A DNA stretch of 23,407 nt from Chloroflexota bacterium (lineage in GTDB: Bacteria; Chloroflexota; Chloroflexia; JAMDCE01), in assembly GCA_023489135.1 (NCBI GenBank), contig JAMDCE010000451.1, positions 1 through 23,407 on the forward strand. Direction: 5' to 3'. Of this stretch, positions 1 through 7,569 are shown one piece after another; the stretch's first letter is position 1; the number at the start of each line of letters is the position of its first letter. The notes under the pieces are model-generated. The model was given only the letters and a program-made list of their open reading frames with translations. It did not search any database and had not been told where the DNA came from. A program made the position numbers and the translations under genes.

Positions 1-868
1 CGGCGACCCTGGCCATTCCTTGCGGTCCAAGGGCCGCCAGCGATGATTGGTGAGCTTGGGCGGCGTGAGCCTTCCCGACTCGGTATCCGATCAGCCCCTC
101 GGCGGGCACCGAAGCCAGAACCCGTTTGCAGGCCGTTATGCACTTGCCGCAATTCAGGCAGGAGCCGGGGAGATCCTTCCTCCGCGGGTCGATGCGCATG
201 AAGCATACAGCTTTGCATTCGCTGCAGCGCACGCATTCCCTGGCCCGACCGGTAGCAAAGGCCACACGCACCGCCCCCGGGCCGCCAAATAGACGCTGCC
301 ACCAACCGAATACGCACATCCATTCGCAAAAAGTGTGTCGCAGCAGGCCTACATCCACCAGCACCAGGAGGCTGGCCACCGTGATCCCTTTGAGCAGGCT
401 GGTAGTGAATTCGCCGCTCAGCGCTCGCAGGAGAGTCTGAGGAGAGACCAACACGCTTACCAGGGCCAATCCGGCCGAAAGCGCAATCGCCAACGCTAGA
501 ACGCCGATCACAGCGGTGAGCACCGCACGGTACGCAGTCCCGCGCCCTCGGCTATCGACCAGCATCTTCTGAGCGCGGCCGGCGAGCTCGCACAGCGCGG
601 TCTGAGGGCAGAGCCAGCCACAGAAGGCTCGACCGAATACCAGGGACAGGCCGGCCAGAAACACAAATGGGATAGCCAAACCGAGGAGGATGATGCCGGT
701 CTCGTGAGTCCAAATGCGATTCCCGAAGAACCTGAGGCTTTGGGCATCCAGGTCCAGGCCAAATTGACCGCCGAGTAACAGAAACATCACGACCAAGATG
801 CTGGACAATTGAGTGATACGACGCAGCGGAGCTATGTTGTTTTCCACAAAAGACTTGGCCGTGCTCAT
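1..868 (-). CDS. Membrane-bound 4Fe-4S polyferredoxin of NapH/NosR/CcoG type (3' end cut by window edge)
   Basis: Reading frame open from ATG at 868 to the window edge (289 codons, no stop), with an AGAGGA ribosome site just upstream. The visible protein has several hydrophobic segments (about residues 20-36, 57-78, 113-142, 160-176). Cytoplasmic-type motifs are FCGWLCPQT (C83, C87) and FCEWMC (C181, C185), followed by two CxxCxxCxxxC clusters (C212/215/218/222 and C237/240/243/247) that would hold two 4Fe-4S centres. Two CxxxC motifs plus two ferredoxin clusters fit NapH or the C-terminal part of NosR; the CPQT form also occurs in CcoG/RdxA. These families pass electrons across the membrane or serve copper/haem-enzyme maturation. 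It lies downstream of the oxidase-like gene on the same strand, so a role in maturing or feeding that complex is inferred. The family is secure; the subfamily is not. Confidence 0.8.
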   Translation of the reverse strand, partial: MSTAKSFVENNIAPLRRITQLSSILVVMFLLLGGQFGLDLDAQSLRFFGNRIWTHETGIILLGLAIPFVFLAGLSLVFGRAFCGWLCPQTALCELAGRAQKMLVDSRGRGTAYRAVLTAVIGVLALAIALSAGLALVSVLVSPQTLLRALSGEFTTSLLKGITVASLLVLVDVGLLRHTFCEWMCVFGWWQRLFGGPGAVRVAFATGRARECVRCSECKAVCFMRIDPRRKDLPGSCLNCGKCITACKRVLASVPAEGLIGYRVGKAHAAQAHQSSLAALGPQGMARVA

Positions 869-892
869 CTTTTCCTCTCGCCATCGAGATGG

Positions 893-925
893 TCTTGGAG
901 AATGCGCGACTCGCCGTCTCCAAGA
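893..925 (-). other. Intercistronic stem-loop (9-bp stem)
   Basis: Arms at 893-901 and 917-925 are perfectly complementary, with a 15-nt loop. It sits in the gap between the oxidase-like gene and the polyferredoxin gene, next to a larger hairpin at 944-980. No U-tract follows, so it is more likely an mRNA processing or stability element than a terminator. Confidence 0.4.
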
Positions 926-943
926 TCGCCGGTTCATTCCATA

Positions 944-980
944 GCTAGGGTTACACCGCTTAAGGCGGTGTAACCCTAGC
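944..980 (-). other. Perfect 16-bp intercistronic hairpin
   Basis: Arms 944-959 and 965-980 match perfectly around a 5-nt loop. The hairpin starts about 10 bases after the stop of the oxidase-like gene. Neither strand has a T-run after it, so a classical intrinsic terminator is unlikely. It could uncouple expression of the upstream respiratory genes from the polyferredoxin gene, or protect the 3' end of the upstream message. Confidence 0.55.
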
Positions 981-990
981 CGGGAAACGG

Positions 991-2379
991 TTAGATGCGC
1001 TGTTGACCAATTGCCGCTCGGCCAGATACTCGTTCCTCGGCAGGCTGCCGCACCGCGGCAACTACGTTGTACAGGAAGAGTATCGAAGCGCTCGCGATGG
1101 CGATGCCGCCCAGGATGCGAACCAGGAAGAAGGGCTGAAGAGCCTCGCGCGCGGCGTAGTATCCCTGGCCGGAGGCCAGCAGGCTTCCCTGAATCAACCC
1201 GCCAATGGACAGGGCTCCCCACATCAGCAGCAAGCCGATGGCCGCGAGCCAGAGCTGAGCGTTTGCCGCGCCCTCGCTGCGAATGTCCCTTCCCGTAAGT
1301 CGGGGCAGGAGGAAGTACAGGATACCAAAGGTTCCTATCGAAATCCAGCCGAACAGCGCCAGATGCGCGTGCCCGATCGTCCACTGGCTGCCGTGGGTGA
1401 TGTCGTTGATGGCTCGAATCGATTGTACGGCGCCCTGCAGGCAGTTCAGGAAGTAGAAGCCCATAGTAACGGCCATGAACTTCAGCGGGAGGGTGAACCC
1501 TTTGCGGCTGTTTCGGATGTAGGAATAGACGATGTAGGTCCATATTACGGTCGGGACCAGCATCCCCACGCTCGTCCACTGGCCAACTTCCTTCCAGAAT
1601 TCGCTCACCGGGATCACCTTGTAGAGCAGGTGGTGGAGCACCGAGGGAGGAATAAACACCATAAGCGACCAGAAGTGAATCGGCGTTAGCTTGGTGTTGT
1701 ACGGAGGATCGTCCTCGAGGCCCGTCAGCTTGGGAAGCGCGTAGTACATCAGGCCCATAAGACCGACCATGAACCAGCCGTTAACCTCGTTGTGGGCAAA
1801 GGTCCAGACGGCTATCGCATCCGGCAACCCGCGCAGCGGGATCATCCCGACCAGGTAGTTGACGCCCAGATACAGGATCGAGGCAGTGATGAAAAGGGCG
1901 CTGTAAGGGATCTTCTTCGCCCCGCTGGTCAGAACGGTGCCGAGAATGTTGCCGACGAAGATCAGCCAGATCACCACCACGGCCACGTCGATAGGCAGGA
2001 TAGGCTCCAGATACTCGCGCCCCTCGCTGAAGCCGAGCAACAGCGTGATGACCACCAGGACGATTCCGACCCACTGCAAGACAAAGTGCAGGTTGCCCAG
2101 CGTCTTGCTAAACAGGTCTCGACCACAGATGCGGGGCACGGCGTAGTACATCGCCCCCATTAGAGCCATCGATAGCCAGGCAAAGATGACAGCCTGGAGG
2201 TGCAGGCCTCTAAGGTTCAGGAAGAACATAGAGAAGCCGGCGCCAAAGTTGGTCATCTGCAGAGACATGATGAAGCCCAGCAGGACCACGACAATCAACC
2301 CGAGAGCTGAACCAACAACGAACTTGAGCGCCACGCTATCCGCGCTTCGATACTTAACGTCTTCGGCCAGAGCAGCCAT
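991..2379 (-). CDS. Heme-copper oxidase superfamily subunit I, cbb3/NorB-like
   Basis: Integral membrane catalytic subunit of 462 residues with about 12 helices, the usual length for CcoN or NorB. Visible ligands are H60 (low-spin haem, in LRGLHLQAVIFAW), H196 (CuB/FeB, in FAHNEVNGWF), H249-H250 (second and third CuB/FeB ligands, in SVLHHLLY), and H337/H339 (high- and low-spin haem, in IGHAHLALFGW). In cbb3 oxidases the catalytic cross-linked tyrosine sits six residues before the HH pair. Here that place is I243, and no other tyrosine lies nearby in the helix. E198, two residues after H196, adds an acidic group near the metal site. These changes resemble nitric-oxide reductases more than oxygen reductases. 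It follows the mono-haem cytochrome gene by about 50 bases. Subunit identity is firm; the substrate (NO or O2) is inferred. Confidence 0.88.
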   Translation of the reverse strand: MAALAEDVKYRSADSVALKFVVGSALGLIVVVLLGFIMSLQMTNFGAGFSMFFLNLRGLHLQAVIFAWLSMALMGAMYYAVPRICGRDLFSKTLGNLHFVLQWVGIVLVVITLLLGFSEGREYLEPILPIDVAVVVIWLIFVGNILGTVLTSGAKKIPYSALFITASILYLGVNYLVGMIPLRGLPDAIAVWTFAHNEVNGWFMVGLMGLMYYALPKLTGLEDDPPYNTKLTPIHFWSLMVFIPPSVLHHLLYKVIPVSEFWKEVGQWTSVGMLVPTVIWTYIVYSYIRNSRKGFTLPLKFMAVTMGFYFLNCLQGAVQSIRAINDITHGSQWTIGHAHLALFGWISIGTFGILYFLLPRLTGRDIRSEGAANAQLWLAAIGLLLMWGALSIGGLIQGSLLASGQGYYAAREALQPFFLVRILGGIAIASASILFLYNVVAAVRQPAEERVSGRAAIGQQRI

Positions 2380-2428
2380 CAGTTACCTCCTCGTAAACAT
2401 TGGGGAGAAATCAGCGTAGTAACGGTGT

Positions 2429-2851
2429 TCACTTAAGAGTCTCCAGGTACCTTGCTATCTTATCGATCTCTTCGTCAGACTGCCTGGTGAAGGCGGGCAT
2501 CATCGTGTTCGGGAAAATGGACCTGGGATTCCGCACCAGCTGTTTGATCTGGTCCGCCTTCCAGCGCTTCCCCACGTAAGTGAGGTCCGGCCCGGCCGAT
2601 TGGCCCTGCTGGCCCAGTATGCTGTGGCACTGGGCGCATCCGGCGCTCTGGAACTGGGACCAGCCCTCTTTGGCCACCTGCGTTTCGGCAAACCAGAGGC
2701 CGTTTTCCCCCGAGGTGTAGCCGACGTTGTAGGTGGTCAGATAGGCGACGATCCAGCCCACCATAATCACCGCGGCTACGACGGAAGCCAATAGATAGTT
2801 CTTCACGTGCTCTCCTTGCTCCTTTCGAGTAAACTCCCGCGTGTCGGGCAT
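2429..2851 (-). CDS. Membrane-anchored mono-haem cytochrome c, NorC/CcoO-like
   Basis: Small electron-carrier subunit: one N-terminal transmembrane helix (around LLASVVAAVIMVGWIVAYL), then one cytochrome c domain with haem motif CAQCH followed by SILGQQGQSAGPDL, and an axial methionine in MMPAF. About 140 residues is close to NorC (about 146) and well short of CcoO (about 200). It is first in the cluster and followed by the oxidase-like subunit, the order of norCB. The frame is open to a GTG at 2926, but that start has no convincing ribosome site. ATG at 2851 has AAGGG at good spacing and is used here. A GTG at 2806 behind GGAGCAAGGAGAG is an equally good alternative and would begin right at the membrane anchor. 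The family is firm, the start is not. Confidence 0.82.
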   Translation of the reverse strand: MPDTREFTRKEQGEHVKNYLLASVVAAVIMVGWIVAYLTTYNVGYTSGENGLWFAETQVAKEGWSQFQSAGCAQCHSILGQQGQSAGPDLTYVGKRWKADQIKQLVRNPRSIFPNTMMPAFTRQSDEEIDKIARYLETLK

Positions 2852-2929
2852 CTCCACACCCTTGGTCGCCCGCACGCCGATGAACCTGAATGGGTCGCGG
2901 GGGTCGAATACCGGCCGGTAAAACACCGG

Positions 2930-2962
2930 CTAAAGAATCCTCACAGCTTTGCTTATAATCAT
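2930..2962 (-). promoter_or_regulatory. Strong Shine-Dalgarno with possible 10-codon leader ORF before the cytochrome gene
   Basis: On the minus strand AGGAGGTG abuts an ATG at 2962 that opens a ten-codon frame (MIISKAVRIL) ending in TAG at 2930, just before the cytochrome frame. The ribosome site is the best one in this intergenic region yet serves no long ORF. It could be a leader peptide or a remnant. The spacing to the ATG is abnormally short, so confidence is low. Confidence 0.22.
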
Positions 2963-3076
2963 CACCTCCTCTCCCTGCCTTACGCGTACTGTCGAGTCTA
3001 TTTTATGGTTCAACGAGAGGAGAGTATGTGACTATTGTCGCAAAACCAGGCCGTTTTGATCACTCGTCAGTTTGCG

Positions 3077-3106
3077 TTGACACTTCGCCAAGGGGTGGGC
3101 TATAAT
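3077..3106 (+). promoter_or_regulatory. Consensus sigma-70-type promoter for tRNA-Arg
   Basis: TTGACA at 3077-3082 and TATAAT at 3101-3106 with an 18-bp spacer. Predicted transcription starts about 30 bases before the tRNA. Confidence 0.88.
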
Positions 3107-3144
3107 TACCTTCGGAGCAAGCGCGACTTGTCCCGCCTAGAAAC

Positions 3145-3221
3145 GCGCCTGTAGCTCAGTGGATTAGAGCACTGGTCTTCGGAACCAGGTGTCGGGGGTT
3201 CGAATCCCTCCAGGCGTACCA
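3145..3221 (+). tRNA. tRNA-Arg (anticodon TCG)
   Basis: A full cloverleaf can be drawn: acceptor 3145-3151 with 3211-3217, D arm from 3154, anticodon stem 3172-3176 with 3184-3188 and loop CTTCGGA giving anticodon TCG, T arm containing GGTTCGAAT. Discriminator A at 3218 and an encoded CCA at 3219-3221. Confidence 0.95.
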
Positions 3222-3226
3222 TTCAG

Positions 3227-3254
3227 TCCGGCGCAAGAACGGCCGGATTTCTTT
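3227..3254 (+). terminator. Possible weak terminator after tRNA-Arg
   Basis: Stem TCCGGC (3227-3232) with GCCGGA (3242-3247), 9-nt loop, followed by TTTCTTT. The stem is short but the position right after the tRNA fits. Confidence 0.45.
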
Positions 3255-3327
3255 GTGCGCCAAGCGGCATCTCAGCACGTGATGCAAAGACAGCCACAGG
3301 CCCATTATGTCAAGCACCTTACCGTCC

Positions 3328-3357
3328 TTGACAGTCTGGGAGCCTAATAGCTATAAT
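3328..3357 (+). promoter_or_regulatory. Consensus sigma-70-type promoter for tRNA-Lys
   Basis: TTGACA at 3328-3333, TATAAT at 3352-3357, 18-bp spacer. An ATAGCTAT palindrome at 3347-3354 overlaps the -10 element, probably by chance. Confidence 0.87.
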
Positions 3358-3381
3358 AGGTTCAGTCGCTTGACATTTATC

Positions 3382-3454
3382 GGGCCGCTAGCTCAACTGG
3401 CAGAGCAATTGACTCTTAATCAATCGGTTCAGGGTTCGAGTCCCTGGCGGCTCA
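3382..3454 (+). tRNA. tRNA-Lys (anticodon CTT)
   Basis: Acceptor 3382-3388 pairs with 3447-3453 (one G-T pair). The anticodon stem ATTGA/TCAAT flanks the loop CTCTTAA, giving anticodon CTT. The T arm contains GGTTCGAGT. The 3' CCA is not encoded (CCC follows the discriminator), unlike the neighbouring tRNA-Arg. Confidence 0.94.
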
Positions 3455-3466
3455 CCCACAGAGACA

Positions 3467-3504
3467 GGAAACACCCCTCAATTGAGGGGTGTTTCCCTAT
3501 TTTG
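3467..3504 (+). terminator. Strong intrinsic terminator after tRNA-Lys
   Basis: A perfect 30-nt palindrome at 3467-3496 (arms from GGAAACACCCCTC) is followed by CTATTTT. It lies just after the tRNA and, being symmetric, may also stop transcription from the zinc-ribbon gene on the other strand. Confidence 0.8.
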
Positions 3505-3653
3505 ACGCTCATATTCGCCCTGGACTAGGGACTGGCATCTGCCGACAATCAGCCTCGTAGAACCGGTCAGCATCTTTGGTAGCAGGTGGCTTGGCTGATT
3601 GTAGCACGTTTGCTTTCGAGGCTCAAGGCTTGCGACTGTGCTGCTATCGGGCC

Positions 3654-3830
3654 TCAGGCGCTCAGAGACTCGGGACGGGAATGCGCTTTCACCGGCGTGA
3701 CAACCGAGGCTTGAGGATCGTACTTCGCGCAACCGCAGGTCACGCAATACCAGACCAAGACCCCTGTTTCATAGTCTTGCTCGTCGTGAAGCGCTCCACC
3801 GCATCGCGGGCAGCCCCCCAGAATCAACAT
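3654..3830 (-). CDS. Small zinc-ribbon protein
   Basis: 58-residue protein carrying two CxxC-type pairs, CPRCGG near the N-terminus and CVTCGC about 24 residues later, which would bind one zinc ion. The central part between them (DEQDYETGVLVWY) is the beta-hairpin typical of short zinc ribbons. The frame is open to 3908, but ATG at 3830 has an AGGAG site eight bases upstream and places the zinc knuckle at the very start, so it is preferred. Function is unknown; such ribbons often bind nucleic acid or a protein partner. It stands alone, converging on the tRNA-Lys terminator. Confidence 0.6.
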   Translation of the reverse strand: MLILGGCPRCGGALHDEQDYETGVLVWYCVTCGCAKYDPQASVVTPVKAHSRPESLSA

Positions 3831-4066
3831 CTGTTCATCTCCTGCTGTTCTTGCCGAGCTAGATTCGCTTACTCGCGACCCAATTGCTTCGAGTGGCATT
3901 GCTGACATTTATATAATCGTCAGGCTCTCGAAATTCCGAAGGGTTTTGGGCGCCCCGATGATCGATTTCTCAAGCGAAGGTTGCCATCTTCAGCTCGAAC
4001 CGGAGTCCCATGAACTTGTGGTATGATTAGATTGAAGACCGTGGGGGTTACAAGGGGGATGCCTCG

Positions 4067-4993
4067 ATGCTGAGATCAACTTTCTTGGCGTTATCTACCA
4101 ATGAGCCGGTGCGGCAACTGATGACGCACAACGACCTAGGCTGGCGCGTGGCCTCCAGATTCGTCGCAGGGGAAACCATCCGCGAGGCCATCGCCGCGGC
4201 CGAAGAGCTCAACCGGCGGGGAGCGACCGTCGAGCTGGACAATCTGGGAGAGCACGTGGCGGATAGAGGGAAGGCCTCCCAGGCCCTGGACAACTATCTG
4301 GACATGCTGGACCAGATAGCCATCTCCGGCATAGAGGCCCATGTTTCTATCAAGCCGTCACAAATGGGACAGGAAGTGGACGACGAGCTTTGCTTCAATA
4401 ATATTTTGTCGGTGTTGGAGCGGGCCGGTAAGTACGGCAACTTCGTGTGGATCGATATGGAGGGTTCCGATTCCACCGAGCGCACCATTCGCTTGTACAC
4501 GCGATTGCGTTCCAGTCACGAACACGTGGGTCTGGCGCTCCAGGCATACCTCTACCGGTGCAAGTCAGACCTGGAGACAATTGTCTCTATGGGAGGCACC
4601 GTGCGCCTGGTCAAAGGCGCCTACGACGAGCCGGCTCACATAGCCTTTCCCCATAAGAGCGACGTCGACCGCAACTTCAAGCTCCTGACGGAGATGCTGC
4701 TGTCGTGCGGCCGCTGGCACGCCATCGCCACCCACGACGAGAAGATGATCGAGCACGCCACCGAATTCGCTCGGGCCAATGGCATAAGCAATCAAAACTT
4801 CGAATTCCAGATGCTTTACGGGATACGTCGAGACCTGCAGGCACGACTGCTGCGCGATGGCTATCGCGTTCGCATTTACGTGCCCTACGGGGAACAATGG
4901 TACCCTTACTTCATGCGACGCCTGGCCGAACGCCCGGCCAACGTGCTGTTTCTCATTAAGAACCTGATTACCGAGATACGCACCGGGGAATAG
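4067..4993 (+). CDS. Proline dehydrogenase (monofunctional, FAD-dependent)
   Basis: Oxidises L-proline to delta-1-pyrroline-5-carboxylate, passing electrons to FAD and then to the respiratory chain. 308 residues matches stand-alone bacterial PRODH. Conserved barrel motifs are visible in order: VSIKPSQMG (93-101), QAYLYR (159-164), RLVKGAY (180-186), EFQMLYGIR (246-254), and the C-terminal substrate-binding YVPYG...WYPYFMRRLAERPAN (271-292). The ATG follows AAGGGGG at usable spacing; a TATGAT at 4022-4027 may be its -10. The partner P5C dehydrogenase (pruA) is not adjacent, so proline use must rely on a gene elsewhere. The identification is firm. Confidence 0.93.
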   Translation: MLRSTFLALSTNEPVRQLMTHNDLGWRVASRFVAGETIREAIAAAEELNRRGATVELDNLGEHVADRGKASQALDNYLDMLDQIAISGIEAHVSIKPSQMGQEVDDELCFNNILSVLERAGKYGNFVWIDMEGSDSTERTIRLYTRLRSSHEHVGLALQAYLYRCKSDLETIVSMGGTVRLVKGAYDEPAHIAFPHKSDVDRNFKLLTEMLLSCGRWHAIATHDEKMIEHATEFARANGISNQNFEFQMLYGIRRDLQARLLRDGYRVRIYVPYGEQWYPYFMRRLAERPANVLFLIKNLITEIRTGE

Positions 4994-5007
4994 CTCAGGT
5001 ATAGCCC

Positions 5008-5190
5008 CTAACCCTTGCTCTGCTCCTTGCTGCCAATCTCGACCAGTTGCACCTGGACTTGGTATTTCTTGCATTCTATCTCGACTTTGCCCTGGCCAAA
5101 GTATCCCCGCGATCCACTTGCAAAGGTCTTCTCGTCGGCTACAAGCCGCCCTACCGTCTCGCCTTCGTCGTTCTTGATCAGCACAATCAC
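5008..5190 (-). CDS. Conserved-looking 60-residue protein of unknown function
   Basis: The frame extends to 5424, but the upstream part looks non-coding, and the best ribosome site in the region (AGGAGGTG, seven bases away) points to GTG at 5190. The resulting 60-residue product starts VIVLIKNDEGETVGRLV and is rich in beta-strand-forming and charged residues, ending with GSKEQSKG. It has no cysteine pair typical of zinc ribbons, no signal peptide and no membrane segment. A promoter-like pair lies directly upstream (5216-5244), leaving a leader of about 20 bases. It converges on proline dehydrogenase with a 14-base gap. I do not recognise the family. Confidence 0.6.
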   Translation of the reverse strand: MIVLIKNDEGETVGRLVADEKTFASGSRGYFGQGKVEIECKKYQVQVQLVEIGSKEQSKG

Positions 5191-5215
5191 TTTGTGACAC
5201 CTCCTGATGACAATG

Positions 5216-5244
5216 ATATTACCATACGTCGGCCAACATACCAA
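5216..5244 (-). promoter_or_regulatory. Promoter of the 60-residue protein
   Basis: Minus-strand TTGGTA (5239-5244) and TAATAT (5216-5221) with a 17-bp spacer, about 26 bases before the GTG start at 5190. Confidence 0.5.
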
Positions 5245-5449
5245 CTCCTTCGTCGCTTCGTTGCGGCTTGTTTCGGTCCCGCTCCCCTGGCCCAATTGCG
5301 CCCTACCGGAGTTCAGGGACACGGCGCCAGCGCATTCTGTTTCGCCACCTCCAGCACACCTTTTTCCGAACGGGGCGGGACCGATAGTCGCCGAGGTGAG
5401 TCCAGCCATGGAGAACGCGCACATCCTGATCGGCTCGCTAATTCGCCTC

Positions 5450-5477
5450 TTGTAATATTGATTTCAGTATGCATAAT
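5450..5477 (+). promoter_or_regulatory. Candidate promoter of the sensor kinase
   Basis: TTGTAA (5450-5455) and CATAAT (5472-5477) with a 16-bp spacer in an AT-rich island just before the kinase gene. The rest of the 5245-5530 gap shows nothing else recognisable. Confidence 0.35.
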
Positions 5478-5530
5478 AAGGGTATAGGCCGCCTCAGATC
5501 ACATTAGGAGTTGAGGACAAGCTGGGGCGA

Positions 5531-7558
5531 ATGAACTCCACAACAGCGGCTCAAACAAGGTTCTTCTTCCCCGCTGCAGTAGTGGCCGTCGTAGCGGCTT
5601 TGCTGGTCCTGGTATCTCTGGTGCTTCAAAGCGAACGGCCTGACCTGGGTCTGAGCACAAACCTGCTTGATGATGGCTCGCGGCGAGTAACCTCGGTACT
5701 GCCCAACAGCTACGCCTGGGATGCCGGCCTGCGAATTGGGGACAGTATACGCATTATCCCGGTACCCGCCCATTCTCCGGCCTTTGCAGCCCTTGAGGTG
5801 CTGAACGCCAATGGTTCCCGCCGCATCCTTCTCATCGAACGCGCATGGCCGAAAGCTATCGACTTTATCCTGATCCTTTTGAGCCTGGAGTTCCTTGCCA
5901 CCGGCTTGCTCGTCTACTTCAAGTCTTTGGATCGCCCGGTCGCCAATCGCTTCCTCTTCCTTTGCGGAGTGATATCGGTAGCACTGGTGACCACTCCCAT
6001 CACGGCTGCCTCAGGCCAGCCCTGGGCCGTGTATCTCAATGGGATTAGCACCAAGGCGGCGGCAGCCGCCTTTGCCTGCTTTTTTTGCAAGGTTCCCGTT
6101 CCACGGTGGGGCATCCCCCAGCGTGTGCTCGTCTGGGCAGTTGTTCCGGTCGGCATCTGGTACACCGTGGCGGTCCTGATAGATACACGCCTCTTTGACC
6201 CCCTGGAGCCAATCAGCCTGGCCTACATTTCGGCGTGCCTGTCAATGGGCGTGCTGGCCCTGTTTTGGCCTTTCTTCTCCGGCGCTTCAAAGCTGGGCCG
6301 GAAACTGTGGCCGGTGACTCTAGGCAGCGGCTTCGCCGCGGTAGTGTTTATCGGCGCCAGCATGCTGCCAAAGATTAGCTTTCAGCACTACCTCATCCGC
6401 CCGGAAATCACCATCACTGCCTGGGCGCTCCTGCCACTCGGCCTGGTATGGGCCATATTTCGCTACCACTTGCTGGGCGTGAATCTCGGCCCCTGGGCCG
6501 TGCTGGAGACCATCTTCGAGACCAGCACGGACTCCATTTTCGTGATCCGTCAAGATAAGCATCTGGCCACGGCCAGCCGATCGGCGCTTGCACTCCTGGG
6601 AATGGCCCGGGTCAAGGACGCTAACAGGCCCTTCGAAGAGATGCTCAAACGCGAAGACATGTCCGGCGTAGCCGGCGAAACCGGAAAACAATCCCTAGTT
6701 GACCGCGTGTTGGGCGGAGAGACCGTTCGGGACGCCGAGGAATGCATTAGGCTTCCCGATGGCACAACCGCCTTTGTCAGCGTGGCGGGGATGCCCGTGC
6801 ACAACGAACAAGGTCAGGTGGATCTGGGGGTTCTGGTTTACCGCGACGTTACGGCTCGAGTCGAAATGCAGCGCCTGCGCGATGAGCATCTCTCCCTGCT
6901 CGCCCACGACCTGCGATCTCCTCTCACCATCCTGAAGGCGCAGGCAGATATCCTCCTGCGCTCGCAGGATGTCATCAACCATCCTAATCCCGAGCTTCAT
7001 CGCGGTATCCAACGACTCGCCGGCAGCACCGCGCAACTCAACGCGCTGCTCACCGAATTGCTGGACGTAACGCGGCTCGAAGCCGGACTGGTCACGCCTC
7101 GCGTGAAGCTGACTGATCTGGCAGTTCTACTGCAGGGCATCGCCAACAGGATGAGCAGCGCCAGTAATCCGGAGCGCATTCAGGTTTCAATCCCCCCAAA
7201 TCTACCACCGGTTCGCGGCGATGGCACCCTGCTGGACCGAGCCTTGACTAACATCGTCGCCAACGCTCTACGGTACACTCAGCCGGACAGCCAGGTCCAT
7301 ATGAAGGCCTATCCCGGACGAGATCGCATCAACATCGACGTGATCGACAACGGACCGGGCATTGCAGAGGAAGACCTTCCACACATTTTCAAACGCCGCT
7401 ACCGGGGCAGAAGCAGCCAGGGCACCGATGGGACGGGGCTGGGCCTCTACATCGCGCACCTCATCGTGACACTCCACGACGGCACCATCACAGCCAAGAG
7501 CACTCCGGGTCGAGGAACCACCTTTCACATCTCCCTGCCCCTGTACACCACCTGTTGA
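5531..7558 (+). CDS. Orphan membrane sensor histidine kinase with PDZ-like and PAS domains
   Basis: 675-residue two-component sensor. Order of parts: one N-terminal membrane helix (12-33); an extracytoplasmic PDZ-like segment (about 40-103, with VTSVLPNSYAWDAGLRIGD); a multi-helix membrane region (about 109-315); a PAS domain (about 323-445); HisKA with the phospho-acceptor H459 in LLAHDLRSP; and an ATPase domain with N box NIVANALRYT (574-583), G1 box DNGPGI (606-611), F box near 620 and G2 box GTGLGLY (634-640). All catalytic boxes are intact. A PDZ-like loop before a bundle of helices recalls ComP-type kinases. No response regulator lies on either side, so its partner is unknown. It ends 11 bases from the convergent lipid-kinase gene. 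Confidence 0.9.
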   Translation: MNSTTAAQTRFFFPAAVVAVVAALLVLVSLVLQSERPDLGLSTNLLDDGSRRVTSVLPNSYAWDAGLRIGDSIRIIPVPAHSPAFAALEVLNANGSRRILLIERAWPKAIDFILILLSLEFLATGLLVYFKSLDRPVANRFLFLCGVISVALVTTPITAASGQPWAVYLNGISTKAAAAAFACFFCKVPVPRWGIPQRVLVWAVVPVGIWYTVAVLIDTRLFDPLEPISLAYISACLSMGVLALFWPFFSGASKLGRKLWPVTLGSGFAAVVFIGASMLPKISFQHYLIRPEITITAWALLPLGLVWAIFRYHLLGVNLGPWAVLETIFETSTDSIFVIRQDKHLATASRSALALLGMARVKDANRPFEEMLKREDMSGVAGETGKQSLVDRVLGGETVRDAEECIRLPDGTTAFVSVAGMPVHNEQGQVDLGVLVYRDVTARVEMQRLRDEHLSLLAHDLRSPLTILKAQADILLRSQDVINHPNPELHRGIQRLAGSTAQLNALLTELLDVTRLEAGLVTPRVKLTDLAVLLQGIANRMSSASNPERIQVSIPPNLPPVRGDGTLLDRALTNIVANALRYTQPDSQVHMKAYPGRDRINIDVIDNGPGIAEEDLPHIFKRRYRGRSSQGTDGTGLGLYIAHLIVTLHDGTITAKSTPGRGTTFHISLPLYTTC

Positions 7559-7569
7559 AGTCCCAGCTC

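Noticed and set aside
552..923. Two overlapping minus-strand ORFs (to 762 and 923) in the left edge region
   Set aside because: They are off-frame readings of the polyferredoxin gene, whose own frame has no stop before the window edge.
3055..3072. TTGAT...GTCAG as an FNR/Dnr-type box near the respiratory cluster, and TTTGCG motifs at 3040 and 9967
   Set aside because: Spacing and right half do not match the consensus, and the shared TTTGCG core is too short to exceed chance.
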